48,258 nt of DNA from Sphingomonas sp. GTDB lineage: Bacteria > Pseudomonadota > Alphaproteobacteria > Sphingomonadales > Sphingomonadaceae. Shown here in pieces: positions 33,232-41,442 of this stretch. Position numbers and translations under genes: made by a program. Below the pieces are notes generated by a model, which saw nothing but the letters and a program-made list of their open reading frames with translations, made no database searches and had not been told where the DNA came from. The stretch is from positions 1-48,258 of the forward strand of contig NZ_JAIEPC010000007.1 in the NCBI RefSeq assembly GCF_019749955.1, written 5' to 3'. The number at the start of each line of letters is the position of its first letter. Position 1 is the stretch's first letter.

Positions 33232-35229
33232 TTAGTCAGCAAGGGCTACGCCCCCATCATTCAGCGAAAGGTGCCCACGGCGAATGAGAGCGTCGACAGC
33301 TTCCTTTGCTCTGTCGCGCTCCTTCCCTGCCGCTGCGGTGAGCACGGTCGCGACTTGCTGGACTGCGGACTGATAATTCATCCGCTGGCCGACTGCCGGG
33401 AGTAGCTGCTGCAATTTGGCCATCACTGCCTTCTGGTGCTTGCCGGTGACCCTAGCCTTTGTCACAACCGGGACAATGGCCGTCTGCTGCACGGCGCAGC
33501 TCTTGACTGGCCCATAAAAATCTTGCGCGACTTCGTAGGTCACGAGTTCGAAATCCCTCGAGATATCGCTGCTATCGTCCTTCGCTTTGACGACATGCCA
33601 CTTGCGGTGACCGGGCAGCTTAAGAACCTCGATCACGACGTCCATTGCGGCGAGAAGCGACGAGTGACCGCGAAGACCTTGCGACCGGTTCTTTCCGGCA
33701 TGGTGGACCAGGATAACCAACCCACCCACGATCGCTGCTACACGCTTTGCGCTGGCAATGAGCCTTCCCATGTCCTGCGACGAGTTCTCGTCCGCACCAG
33801 GAGACGCCTGATTGAGCGTGTCGATGACGACGATCGCACCGCTACCGATCGTCGCCACGATTTGGGTAGCGAGGAACTGCACGCTTTCATCTGAAAGGAG
33901 GTGAAAGTCGCGGCACCAGAACCGCAGCGTATTGTCGCAAGATTCTCCGGTGTGCTTCTCAACCGCAGCAACTCGCTTAGCCATCCCGCCCTGCCCTTCG
34001 AGCGCGACATATGCGACCGGCGCCCGTTTGACGGGGAAGCCAAACCATGTTGCGCGACCGTTCGCGACTGCATGAGCCAAATCGAGCGCGAGGAACGATT
34101 TGCCCGAACCCGGTTCGCCATAGATCGCGACCAGCCCTTGCGCGGGAAGCAAGCCCCGCACGACATAGGACACGGGTGGTAGTCGCTGCAACTCAGACGC
34201 GGTCAGCAACGGTCCGATTTGCGATGCCGGAATCGGCGGTGGCGGTGGTGGCGGCGGTGGCGGCGGCAGAGGCGGCAAAGGGGGAAGCGGGGGAATCTGG
34301 CCCGACAACTGCATCGCGCTATCGCTCCAGCCGTTTTGGCGAGCATGGTGGATCAACGTGCCCAGCGTGATCCCTCGCGAGGGATCAAAAGCTGCAAACA
34401 GCCTGTCAACGGCATCAGCGTCATACCGGTGCCGCGCCCGCGCACTCCATTTGTGTGCAATCGCCAACGCGCAGGTCCAACCAGTCGACGAAAGCGCCCA
34501 GATAATGGAGCGCCATGATTCATAATCCGTGTCGGAGGAGACCGAATCCAGCATCGAGAGGACCGCCGCAACATTAGCAGTCGTTTCCGGTCGAGCCGCA
34601 ATCACCGGCTGGGCAGGAAGCCCAGTGCCCGTCACGACGGATCGGGGGAACCAGCGCTGTTCGACGGCGATGAGTGCGGCGGATATATCCTTGAGTGTGC
34701 CACGGCCACCCTGGCCGGTCACGGTCATGAATCGCTTCGTGGAATAGAGTTCACGACCGTCGCCTACGTTACCGCCTTTCAGTGGGGTGGTGCAAAAACC
34801 GAACATCCGCAGCCCGTTTCCACTTGGCGACACCTCGACGTATGGGTCGCCAAGTTCACGCCATAGCGCGTTATGCTCCACCATTTGCGCTGCGCAGCGA
34901 TCAAGGTCGATCGCGGTCAAGTAGACGGGTGTGCCATTGACGATAATCGGGTGCTGGTCGCTCAGCACGAATCCGATCCCCTTCGCCATGTCGCGACGCC
35001 AAGCAGCCAGCGCTTCAGAAAAACTGAGCCAGCTTGCAGGGTTGAGCGGATTGATCTTTTGACCCGTCTGAGGATCGACAGGGAACTTGTCGAACTTCCC
35101 GTCAGGTTTAGGCGGCCCCGGCCACCAGCCGAGCCACCGCGCTTCGCGCTTGAGCAGGTCCGGAATATTTTCGGGCTCGACCGGCGCGATCGTTGGCACC
35201 CGCTGAGACGTCGCGGTGGAGTCGATCAT
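33232..35229 (-). CDS. Primase-helicase replication protein of element 2
   Basis: A 665-aa protein; ATG 35229 overlaps the stop of the gene before it. The N-terminal third resembles the primase-polymerase fold of plasmid/phage replication proteins (LTAIDLDRCAAQMVEHNALW, YVEVSPSGNGLRMFGF, then STKRFMTVTGQGG). A PriCT-like helical module follows (DTDYESWRSIIWALSSTGWT). A polyproline linker of about 20 residues separates it from a RecA-like ATPase: Walker A IYGEPGSGKSFLALDLAHAV, Walker B GAIVVIDTLNQASPGADENS and VILVHHAGKNRSQGLRGHSS, as in RepA-type hexameric helicases. The last 60 residues are helical. It would start and drive replication of the excised element. Confidence 0.85.
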   Translation of the reverse strand: MIDSTATSQRVPTIAPVEPENIPDLLKREARWLGWWPGPPKPDGKFDKFPVDPQTGQKINPLNPASWLSFSEALAAWRRDMAKGIGFVLSDQHPIIVNGTPVYLTAIDLDRCAAQMVEHNALWRELGDPYVEVSPSGNGLRMFGFCTTPLKGGNVGDGRELYSTKRFMTVTGQGGRGTLKDISAALIAVEQRWFPRSVVTGTGLPAQPVIAARPETTANVAAVLSMLDSVSSDTDYESWRSIIWALSSTGWTCALAIAHKWSARARHRYDADAVDRLFAAFDPSRGITLGTLIHHARQNGWSDSAMQLSGQIPPLPPLPPLPPPPPPPPPPPIPASQIGPLLTASELQRLPPVSYVVRGLLPAQGLVAIYGEPGSGKSFLALDLAHAVANGRATWFGFPVKRAPVAYVALEGQGGMAKRVAAVEKHTGESCDNTLRFWCRDFHLLSDESVQFLATQIVATIGSGAIVVIDTLNQASPGADENSSQDMGRLIASAKRVAAIVGGLVILVHHAGKNRSQGLRGHSSLLAAMDVVIEVLKLPGHRKWHVVKAKDDSSDISRDFELVTYEVAQDFYGPVKSCAVQQTAIVPVVTKARVTGKHQKAVMAKLQQLLPAVGQRMNYQSAVQQVATVLTAAAGKERDRAKEAVDALIRRGHLSLNDGGVALAD
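34234..34293 (-). repeat. Low-complexity GGC/GGT tract coding for polyproline
   Basis: About 60 bases of near-pure G/C triplets in the primase-helicase gene encode alternating PPL units followed by eleven prolines. Such tracts change length easily and form a stiff spacer between the primase and helicase halves. Long proline runs normally need elongation factor EF-P for translation. Confidence 0.7.
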
Positions 35230-35582
35230 GCTTTGCTGGCCGCCCCCCAAACGCTCACGTCGGCGATCGGAACATCCCCCATGCCGAAGATGACGCACCT
35301 CAGAAATTCGACCGCAAGCCACGCAATAACGCGAAATTCATCGGGTTCTATTTCGACTGAAATGGCCAATATCAACACATTGATATTAAAATAGTTTGTC
35401 TCAATCTCCCCGTCGAGCAAATATTCAGACAGGGTGTAGAGTTCTTGCCACACGCGTTGACCAAGTTCGGATTTGAGGAACTGGCTATGCTTACGCAGGA
35501 TCGGGCGTACATCATCGCTTTGCGTAAATTGCGTGAAGCGTTCAGCAGCTGAGCGGTGCGCAGATTCGGAGTAACTGTTCAT
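35226..35582 (-). CDS. Unknown protein between the AlpA-like and primase-helicase genes
   Basis: A 118-aa protein starting at ATG 35582 (MNSYSESAHRSAAERFTQFT), overlapping the AlpA-like stop and ending by ATGA overlap with the primase-helicase gene. Helical; the C-terminal half is hydrophobic but not clearly membrane (NVLILAISVEIEPDEFRVIA). No family recognised. Coupling on both sides implies a role in replication or its control. Confidence 0.6.
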   Translation of the reverse strand: MNSYSESAHRSAAERFTQFTQSDDVRPILRKHSQFLKSELGQRVWQELYTLSEYLLDGEIETNYFNINVLILAISVEIEPDEFRVIAWLAVEFLRCVIFGMGDVPIADVSVWGAASKA

Positions 35583-35854
35583 TCTTGCCCCCGTTCCGCG
35601 ATCGCCACACCTGCGTCGCTCGCTCGTTGACTGCGCCGCTGCGCCAGTTCGGCGGTAGATGCGACGGCAGGCGACATACGGGAGGTCGCCCACGCATCTA
35701 AATCATCGGGAGTGTATACAGGGAAGCGGCCCATTTTGCGGAACCGCGGCCCACCACCGACAGAAGCCAGCTTGGCCAATGTCGCCACGGTGAAGGCGCC
35801 ATACCTTTCAAGAAGATATTGAGCAGCCCTGTCGCGTCGAAGATAGTCCATCAC
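35579..35854 (-). CDS. AlpA/MerR-type helix-turn-helix protein
   Basis: A 91-aa protein. Residues 1-60 follow the AlpA/excisionase HTH: RRDRAAQYLLERYGAFTVAT, then LAKLASVGGGPRFRKMGRFP and VYTPDDLDAWATSR with the typical wing and the final W. First gene of the replication operon; in P4-like elements such a protein activates or directs the integrase. An alternative start is the second ATG, one codon later. Confidence 0.8.
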   Translation of the reverse strand: MMDYLRRDRAAQYLLERYGAFTVATLAKLASVGGGPRFRKMGRFPVYTPDDLDAWATSRMSPAVASTAELAQRRSQRASDAGVAIAERGQE

Positions 35855-35856
35855 AG

Positions 35857-35895
35857 CGCCATCCTTGTTTACACCGCCTTAAAGCGGAGATGGCG
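35857..35895. promoter_or_regulatory. Nested inverted repeat upstream of the AlpA-like gene
   Basis: CGCCATC (35857-35863) pairs with GATGGCG (35889-35895), and CCGC with GCGG inside. It lies directly upstream of the AlpA-like start, with A/T-rich DNA to its right that likely holds the promoter of the leftward operon. It may be an operator or a leader hairpin. Confidence 0.45.
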
Positions 35896-36039
35896 TACTA
35901 TTTATTATCCAAATTTACTAAATTCAAGAAGATTTACTTGACTTCCTTGGAATCACTACCTTGTTGAATTACCATCATGCAAGACATTCATATTCAGCTT
36001 AGCAAGACTACCATCACGGACTGCCAAACAAGTATGCAT

Positions 36040-37374
36040 TCAGACAATGTCCTTCTTGAACGGCAATACATCGGCTGTTGGTATCATGCCTGCGGCTGCT
36101 GCAATCGTGCTCTCGATATCGTTGAGCGCGCGACGTTCGGCGCTGTCGGCTATGTGGGCATAGCGCGCGGTCGTTGCCGGTGAAGCATGCCCTAGCAGCT
36201 TACCTACGACGGACAGGCCAAGGTTGGACGCTACGCCAACGGATGCAAAGCTATGCCGGAGGTCGTGTAACCGAAGGTCGGTTAATGCGGCGTAATTGGT
36301 GATGCGCTTCCAAGGGCGCTTCAGGTCGCTACGGGGCTTTTCTTTCGATTCGCCGACTATGACGTAGGGGTTGCCCTTGACGCGCGGCAGCTCGGCCAAA
36401 ACCTTCATGGCCGCTGCGCCAATGAGAACCTTCTTCGCACCGGTCTTCGAAGTTGGCAGGTTCAGGATTCCGCGCTCCAGATCGACATGCTGCCATTGAA
36501 GGCGAAGAATTTCGCCAGCCCGACATCCTGTCAGCATCAAAAGGCGGATGGCCGCTACGGCGTGCGGCGCGATCACCTCGCGCTGGTCCCCGCCCTTCTT
36601 CGGCCTGTGCTTAGCGTTGGGGCCCTCCTTGAGTTGCCACGGAAGCCCGATGGTCTCCGCCTCGCGTAACGCATCGCCCAGCCGCATGATCTCATCCGGC
36701 GAAAGGAAGCGTTCGCCCTTGCCATCGGCATAGACCTTCACGCCAGCGCGCGGGTTCGCTTTGATATACTCGTGCTTCACGGCGTAGCTGAAAATGCCGC
36801 CCAATAGCCGGACAGTGCGAGTTGCGGCGCCCTTGCCGCCTGTAACGATCGCGCGGCCGTGCGCCTTCGTCTTCACATCAGCAGCTGTTTTGCCATTGGC
36901 GACGGCGCGCATAAACTTCTCGATGTCACCGCGCTTCACGTCACTGATTTTCATCGAGCCAAGCAAAGGCTTGATGTGTCGTTCGATGCGGCCCTTGTCC
37001 GTCGATATGGTCGAAACCTTCTTATGCTCGCAGCCCTCAGCGAGATATTCGTCGCACAGTTCGGCGACCGTCATTTCGGCGCGACGCTTTGCCTTCGCTT
37101 CCGCGTAGTCGATGCCGCTCTTAGCATTGCGAAGAATCGGTTCGGCTTCCTTGCGCGCCAGTTCGACGGTCCAAGGCTTGCCATAGACGCCGATCGTAAC
37201 GCGGCGGGTCACGCCCCGGCGCCCGCCGAAGTCGTATTGAGCGATGAACGATTTGGCCCCGCTCGGGCGCACTGACACCCCGAAGCCGGGCAGAGAGCCG
37301 CACCATGCGACGTAAGGCTTCGCGCCCGCCTCTAGACCGTCCACGATCCCCTTCGTCAGCTTGGCAACTTTCAT
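36040..37374 (-). CDS. Tyrosine integrase of element 2
   Basis: A 444-aa P4-type integrase. Residues 1-90 are the arm-binding DUF4102-like domain (PYVAWCGSLPGFGVSVRPSG, then GGRRGVTRRVTIGVYGKPW). Catalytic residues: arginine in MLTGCRAGEILRLQWQHVDL, H-x-x-R in LRLHDLRHSFASVGVASNLG, histidine in GKLLGHASPATTARYAHI and the tyrosine in the same box. Starts 161 bases left of the right tRNA-Thr repeat; two probable arm repeats lie just upstream of its start, where they could also allow self-repression. Confidence 0.93.
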   Translation of the reverse strand: MKVAKLTKGIVDGLEAGAKPYVAWCGSLPGFGVSVRPSGAKSFIAQYDFGGRRGVTRRVTIGVYGKPWTVELARKEAEPILRNAKSGIDYAEAKAKRRAEMTVAELCDEYLAEGCEHKKVSTISTDKGRIERHIKPLLGSMKISDVKRGDIEKFMRAVANGKTAADVKTKAHGRAIVTGGKGAATRTVRLLGGIFSYAVKHEYIKANPRAGVKVYADGKGERFLSPDEIMRLGDALREAETIGLPWQLKEGPNAKHRPKKGGDQREVIAPHAVAAIRLLMLTGCRAGEILRLQWQHVDLERGILNLPTSKTGAKKVLIGAAAMKVLAELPRVKGNPYVIVGESKEKPRSDLKRPWKRITNYAALTDLRLHDLRHSFASVGVASNLGLSVVGKLLGHASPATTARYAHIADSAERRALNDIESTIAAAAGMIPTADVLPFKKDIV

Positions 37375-37388
37375 GTGGGCATCTCCGA

Positions 37389-37407
37389 CACAGGACCGAC
37401 AAAGGAC
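37389..37407 (+). repeat. Probable integrase arm-type site, right end of element 2
   Basis: CACAGGACCGACAAAGGAC, 15 bases upstream of the integrase start and 127 bases from the core repeat. Matches the site at 24493-24511 in 17 of 19 positions, in the same orientation. Overlaps the region where the integrase promoter should be. Confidence 0.5.
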
Positions 37408-37534
37408 GGTCGCGGTAAGTTGATGCCATTTTGATCGATCTTAGGCAAGGGAAGGTAGTTGAAAACCCTAGAAAACTGTGGTTAATGGATGCTGTGGAAA
37501 AGGTAAGTAAGGCCAATCCAGTTTGTTCACTGCC

Positions 37535-37597
37535 CTTGGTAAGGCTGAGGTCGTGAGTTCAATCCTCACCGGCAGCACCATTTTTTCAATGACTTAG
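37535..37597 (+). repeat. Attachment-site repeat: 3' part of tRNA-Thr (GGU), outer copy
   Basis: Same 63 bases as at 24401-24463 with one change. The bases before it do not supply the 5' half of a tRNA (no D-arm, no acceptor strand), so this is the outer chromosomal remnant left by integration. Right of it the sequence is host chromosome. Confidence 0.9.
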
Positions 37598-38096
37598 TTG
37601 TTGAAGTCCCTTGTCGACAGCGTGGTGGCAAGCCTCCGGCAAGCGGCGGCGGTGCAGCGCCCCGCGACGCGAACGCGACCGGGCGCTCCGTTGGCATGTG
37701 AACCGGCGCCGAGGCGGGACCCCATGAGTTGTGAGCTCAGCATCGCCAACTATTCCGGAATCGCCAGTCGTGCGCGGTCGCTATCGGCGCCGAGAACGGC
37801 CCCGCCAGCAAGAGTTTTCTTGAACAACCGCAAGCGCCGGCGCCGGACAAGCACGGGGTCGCTCTTGGGCGCCGATTCACCGGCAATTCGCCCGATCGCG
37901 GCGTGATCGCGCCGCCGATGGAATCTGCGAACGTCGTGCCGTTTGTGGCGGGGGAGCCGCAGTGGCAATTGGCCGGGGCCGAAGTGCCGGAGGGGTGGCT
38001 GCCGAGGGAGGGGGAAGGATAGGGGATATCGGCGTTCGAGCGTGCGGCGCGCCATCCCCGCTTGCCTGTCCGTGCCGCTCGGTTATGCAGGGCAGG
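37598..38096. other. Host DNA next to the outer attachment repeat, no clear gene
   Basis: A plus-strand frame open from 37735 to a TAG at 38022 has coding character near its end (MESANVVPFVAGEPQWQLAG, then EVPEGWLPREGEG) but no start codon with a ribosome site. It may be the tail of a decayed host gene. The rest holds nothing recognisable. Confidence 0.4.
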
Positions 38097-41000
38097 ATGA
38101 CGCTCGACACTCTTCTCGCGAAATGGCTGGGCAAGGACAAGGCGGGCGAACGCGCTGAATATCAGCAGTTTCTGACCGAGCTGATGCAGGCGCTCGGCGT
38201 CGCCACGCCCGGCGACGACGGCGTACCGGCGGAGCATTTCCGCTTCGAAATGCCGGTCCAGTCGGCGGCGGTCTATGGCGGCAAGGGTACCAAGCGGATC
38301 GACCTGTACAAGCGCGGCCACTTCATTCTGGAGGCCAAGCAGAGCCAGCTCGGCCCCGGCGAGGTGCTGGCCGACGACCCGTCCGAACCGCCCGCTGAAA
38401 CGATCTACGACCTGTTCGGCAAGCCAATCGGCACCGCGCCCGCCAAGGGCAAGCCCAAGCGCCGCTATGACCGGTTGATGGAAGATGCCCGATTGCAGGC
38501 GCAAAATTATGCGCTGGCGCTGCCGGCCGATCATCCATGGCCACCCTTTCTGATCGTTGCCGATATCGGTCGCGCGTTCGAGCTGTATTTTGATTTCGCC
38601 GGCAACGGGCGCGGCTATCGCCCCTTCCCCGACGAGCGTGGCTATCGCATCGCGCTCGGCGATCTGGCCAGCGATGCGCTGATCGACGGGGTTGAGAAGA
38701 CCGCCGCCGATACGCTGCGCGCGATCTGGACCGATCCGGCCAGTGTCGATCCCCGCGCGCGCGCGGCCAAGGTTACCCGCGACATTGCCGAACGATTGAG
38801 CCGGGTCGCCGCGCAGCTCGAAAAGGACCAGCGCGAACTGCGCCCCGGCGACGCGGAAATCGCGCTGGGCATCGAAGCGACCAGCCTGTTCCTGATGCGG
38901 ACCTTGTTCTGCATGTTTGCAGAAGATGTCGGCCTGCTCCCCAAGGACAGTTTCAAGACCTTCCTGAGCGACGCCGAAGGCCGGTCGGACCAGTTTTGGC
39001 GCAGCGGCCTTGAGGATTTGTGGCGTCGCATGAACGATCCGCAGCCGACCAACCGATACTGGTCGCACGGCGATGCAATCGTCCGCTATTTCAATGGCAA
39101 CCTGTTTGCCGGGGCCAAGGTTTATGACCTGCCCGGCGAGTTCAAACGCGAGTTGCGCGTCGCCGCCGATCAGGATTGGCGATCGGTCGAACCCGCGATC
39201 TTCGGCACCTTGCTCGAACAGGTGCTCACCACCTCCGAACGCGCCAAGCTCGGCGCGCATTATACCCCGCGCCCCTATGTCCAGCGGCTGGTGCAGGCGA
39301 CGGTGATGGACGTGCTGTCGCCGGAATGGGAAGCGGTGCTGGCGGCGGCGCGGATGGCGGCGGATGCCGGAGATGCGCAGGCGGCGATCAAGGGCGTTGC
39401 GGCTTTTCACGCGCGACTTGCCAGCCTGCGCATTCTCGATCCCGCCTGCGGCACTGGCAATTTCCTCTATGTCGCGATGGAAAATTTACTGCGGCTCGAA
39501 TCCGAAGTGCGGCAGTTCGTGATCGGGCTGGGCGGCAGCCTTGACCCGGCGGTGCACCCCAACCAGTTCCTCGGGCTGGAACTGAACCCGCGCGCTGCGG
39601 TGATTGCCGAACTGGTGTTGTGGATCGGCTGGCTGCGTTTCCGCCTCGCCAATACGCCGGAAGCGATCGGCGAGCCGGTGCTGCCGCCCTTGAGCAACAT
39701 CAATGCAGGCACCCACGGCGGGTTTGACGCCGTGCTGGTGCGTGACAACATGGGCGAGCCCGACACCGCCAACCCGCGCCGCCCGGTCTGGCCCGAAGCG
39801 GACTTCATCGTCGGCAACCCGCCCTTCATCGGCGGCAAGGACATTCGCGACCGGCTGGGCAGCGACTATGCGGAGACGCTGTGGAAAGCCAATCCGCGCG
39901 TGCCCAAATCGGCCGACTTCGTGATGCATTGGTGGGACCGCGCGGCGGATATCCTGACGCGGCCCGACACGCGGTTGATACGCTTCGGCTTTGTGACGAC
40001 CAACAGCATTACGCAGGTGTTCTCCAGGCGCGTGATCGAGGGCTGGCTTGCGCCTTCAAGCCCCTCCCCTGAAGGGGAGGGGTTGGGGTGGGGCGTGTCC
40101 GCAAGCGATGACTCGGTGAGACTGACAGGCCCCACCCCCAACCCAGTGTCGGTTCGGTCAGGCTCCCAGCCTGACCTGAACCGTGCGGGGCACGGTTCAA
40201 CCGACACTCCTGAAGGGGAGGGGCTTTCAAATAAGCTCCACCTCACCCTCGCCGTTCCCGATCATCCCTGGACGCGGGTGACGAAGGACGCGGCGGCGGT
40301 GCGGATCGCGATGACCGTGGCGGTGGCCGGGGCGGGCGAGGGGCGGCTGATCGAGATTGTCGGCGAAACCGCGCTCGACACTGACGATCCGAGGATCGAG
40401 GAGCGCGTCGAGACCGGGCGGATCAATGCCGATCTGTCGGTGGGCACCGATGTGACTCAGGTGGTGCCACTGAAGGCGAACGAGGGGCTGTGCTCGCCCG
40501 GCGTCAAGCTGCACGGTGCTGGCTTCATCGTCACGCCTGCCAAGGCGCGCGACCTGGGGCTGGGGACGCGACCGGGGCTTGAGGCGCATATCCGCGACTA
40601 TCGCAACGGTCGCGATCTGCTCCAGCGCCCGCGCGGCGTGATGGTGATCGATCTGTTCGGGCTGAGCGAGCAGGCGGTGATGGACCGGTTCCCAGAGGTG
40701 TATCAGCATTTGCTGACCACGGTGAAACCCGAGCGCGATACCAACAATCGAGTCACGTACCGCAACCTGTGGTGGGTTTTCGGAGAACCACGTCGCGACC
40801 TTCGACCGGCGCTGGCCGACCTTTCCCGGAGCGTCGGCATCGTCGAAACGTCAACGCACCGCATCTTCCAGTTCCTTGATCCGAGCATCCTAGCCGACAA
40901 CAAGATCATCGTGATTGCCGATGACGATCCCAATACGTTCGGCGTGCTTCAGTCGCGCTTGCACACCGATTGGGCCATCGAAGCCGGCGGGTGGCTCGGG

Positions 41001-41435
41001 TTCGGCAACGACCCGGTTTACGTCAAAGGGAAAGTCTTCGATCCCTTCCCCTTCCCCGATCGCAGCGACGCCGTCGCCGCCCTTGCCGAGCGGCTCGATG
41101 CCACCCGCCGCGTGGCGCTCGACGACAGCCCGTCGCTGACCATGACCGGCCTCTACAACTTCGTCGCCGCGATCCGCGACGGCACGCTGCCGACAGAGCA
41201 AGAGGCAGCCGCCGTCCGCGCGCGTGCCTTCATCGTTGCCAAGCTGCACGACGATCTCGATCTGGCAGTGGCGGATGCCTATGGTTGGGGCGACGAGTGG
41301 CGCCGCGCGCCGCTGCCCCCCGCCGAAATCGTCCGCCGCTTGGTCGCGCTTAACGCCGCGCGCGCGGCCGAGGAAGCGAACGGCCATGTCCGCTGGCTGC
41401 GCCCCGATTACCAGATCCCGCGCTTCGGCGGCTGA
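38097..41435 (+). CDS. MmeI-type single-chain restriction-modification enzyme
   Basis: A 1112-aa protein (MTLDTLLAKWLGKDKAGERA). The nuclease motif is D69-x9-E79-x-K81 (RIDLYKRGHFILEAKQ), the same spacing as in MmeI. An alpha-helical linker follows. The N6-adenine methyltransferase has motif I ILDPACGTGNFLYVAME near residue 445 and motif IV IVGNPPFIGG near 573. The C-terminal 350 residues carry the target-recognition region and end GHVRWLRPDYQIPRFGG. MmeI-like (type IIL) enzymes cut about 20 bases from their site and protect it with one-strand methylation. Residues about 653-711 are a peptide encoded by an inserted structured repeat and have no counterpart expected in the family. Activity with this insert is uncertain. 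Confidence 0.85.
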   Translation: MTLDTLLAKWLGKDKAGERAEYQQFLTELMQALGVATPGDDGVPAEHFRFEMPVQSAAVYGGKGTKRIDLYKRGHFILEAKQSQLGPGEVLADDPSEPPAETIYDLFGKPIGTAPAKGKPKRRYDRLMEDARLQAQNYALALPADHPWPPFLIVADIGRAFELYFDFAGNGRGYRPFPDERGYRIALGDLASDALIDGVEKTAADTLRAIWTDPASVDPRARAAKVTRDIAERLSRVAAQLEKDQRELRPGDAEIALGIEATSLFLMRTLFCMFAEDVGLLPKDSFKTFLSDAEGRSDQFWRSGLEDLWRRMNDPQPTNRYWSHGDAIVRYFNGNLFAGAKVYDLPGEFKRELRVAADQDWRSVEPAIFGTLLEQVLTTSERAKLGAHYTPRPYVQRLVQATVMDVLSPEWEAVLAAARMAADAGDAQAAIKGVAAFHARLASLRILDPACGTGNFLYVAMENLLRLESEVRQFVIGLGGSLDPAVHPNQFLGLELNPRAAVIAELVLWIGWLRFRLANTPEAIGEPVLPPLSNINAGTHGGFDAVLVRDNMGEPDTANPRRPVWPEADFIVGNPPFIGGKDIRDRLGSDYAETLWKANPRVPKSADFVMHWWDRAADILTRPDTRLIRFGFVTTNSITQVFSRRVIEGWLAPSSPSPEGEGLGWGVSASDDSVRLTGPTPNPVSVRSGSQPDLNRAGHGSTDTPEGEGLSNKLHLTLAVPDHPWTRVTKDAAAVRIAMTVAVAGAGEGRLIEIVGETALDTDDPRIEERVETGRINADLSVGTDVTQVVPLKANEGLCSPGVKLHGAGFIVTPAKARDLGLGTRPGLEAHIRDYRNGRDLLQRPRGVMVIDLFGLSEQAVMDRFPEVYQHLLTTVKPERDTNNRVTYRNLWWVFGEPRRDLRPALADLSRSVGIVETSTHRIFQFLDPSILADNKIIVIADDDPNTFGVLQSRLHTDWAIEAGGWLGFGNDPVYVKGKVFDPFPFPDRSDAVAALAERLDATRRVALDDSPSLTMTGLYNFVAAIRDGTLPTEQEAAAVRARAFIVAKLHDDLDLAVADAYGWGDEWRRAPLPPAEIVRRLVALNAARAAEEANGHVRWLRPDYQIPRFGG
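40054..40230. repeat. Structured palindromic repeat inserted in frame in the MmeI-type gene
   Basis: The left part is a 9-bp hairpin CCCCTCCCC-TGAA-GGGGAGGGG (40061-40082) followed by TTGGGGTGGGG, which pairs with CCCCACCCCCAACCC at 40130-40144. Next comes a perfect three-way junction: outer stem AGTGTCGGTT (40145-40154) with AACCGACACT (40199-40208), arm 1 GGTCAGGCT-CCC-AGCCTGACC (40156-40176), arm 2 AACCGTGC-GGG-GCACGGTT (40179-40197). The right end repeats CTGAAGGGGAGGGGC. The whole adds about 59 codons without a stop. It looks like the G-rich REP-like repeats scattered in sphingomonad genomes, here inside a gene. Confidence 0.8.
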
Positions 41436-41442
41436 CCCCGCC

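Larger units (their letters stand above)
24401..37597. mobile_element. Integrative element 2, inserted at tRNA-Thr in tandem with element 1
   Basis: Bounded by the two 63-bp tRNA-Thr 3'-end repeats. Contains its own integrase next to the right repeat, an AlpA-like regulator, a primase-helicase, an XRE regulator, a proline-rich anchored protein, an IS30 insertion and a large RTX protein as cargo. No phage structural or conjugation genes are visible, so it resembles a P4-like satellite or a mobilisable island with its own replication protein. Repeats at 24493-24511 and 37389-37407 are likely integrase arm sites. Confidence 0.85.

Noticed and set aside
37520..37580. Intact tRNA-Thr gene at the right repeat
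   Set aside because: Only the anticodon stem-loop onward is present; bases before it lack a D-arm and acceptor strand matching GCTGCCG.
37737..39410. 557-codon open frame on the minus strand
   Set aside because: Antisense to the nuclease and methylase motifs of the MmeI-type gene.
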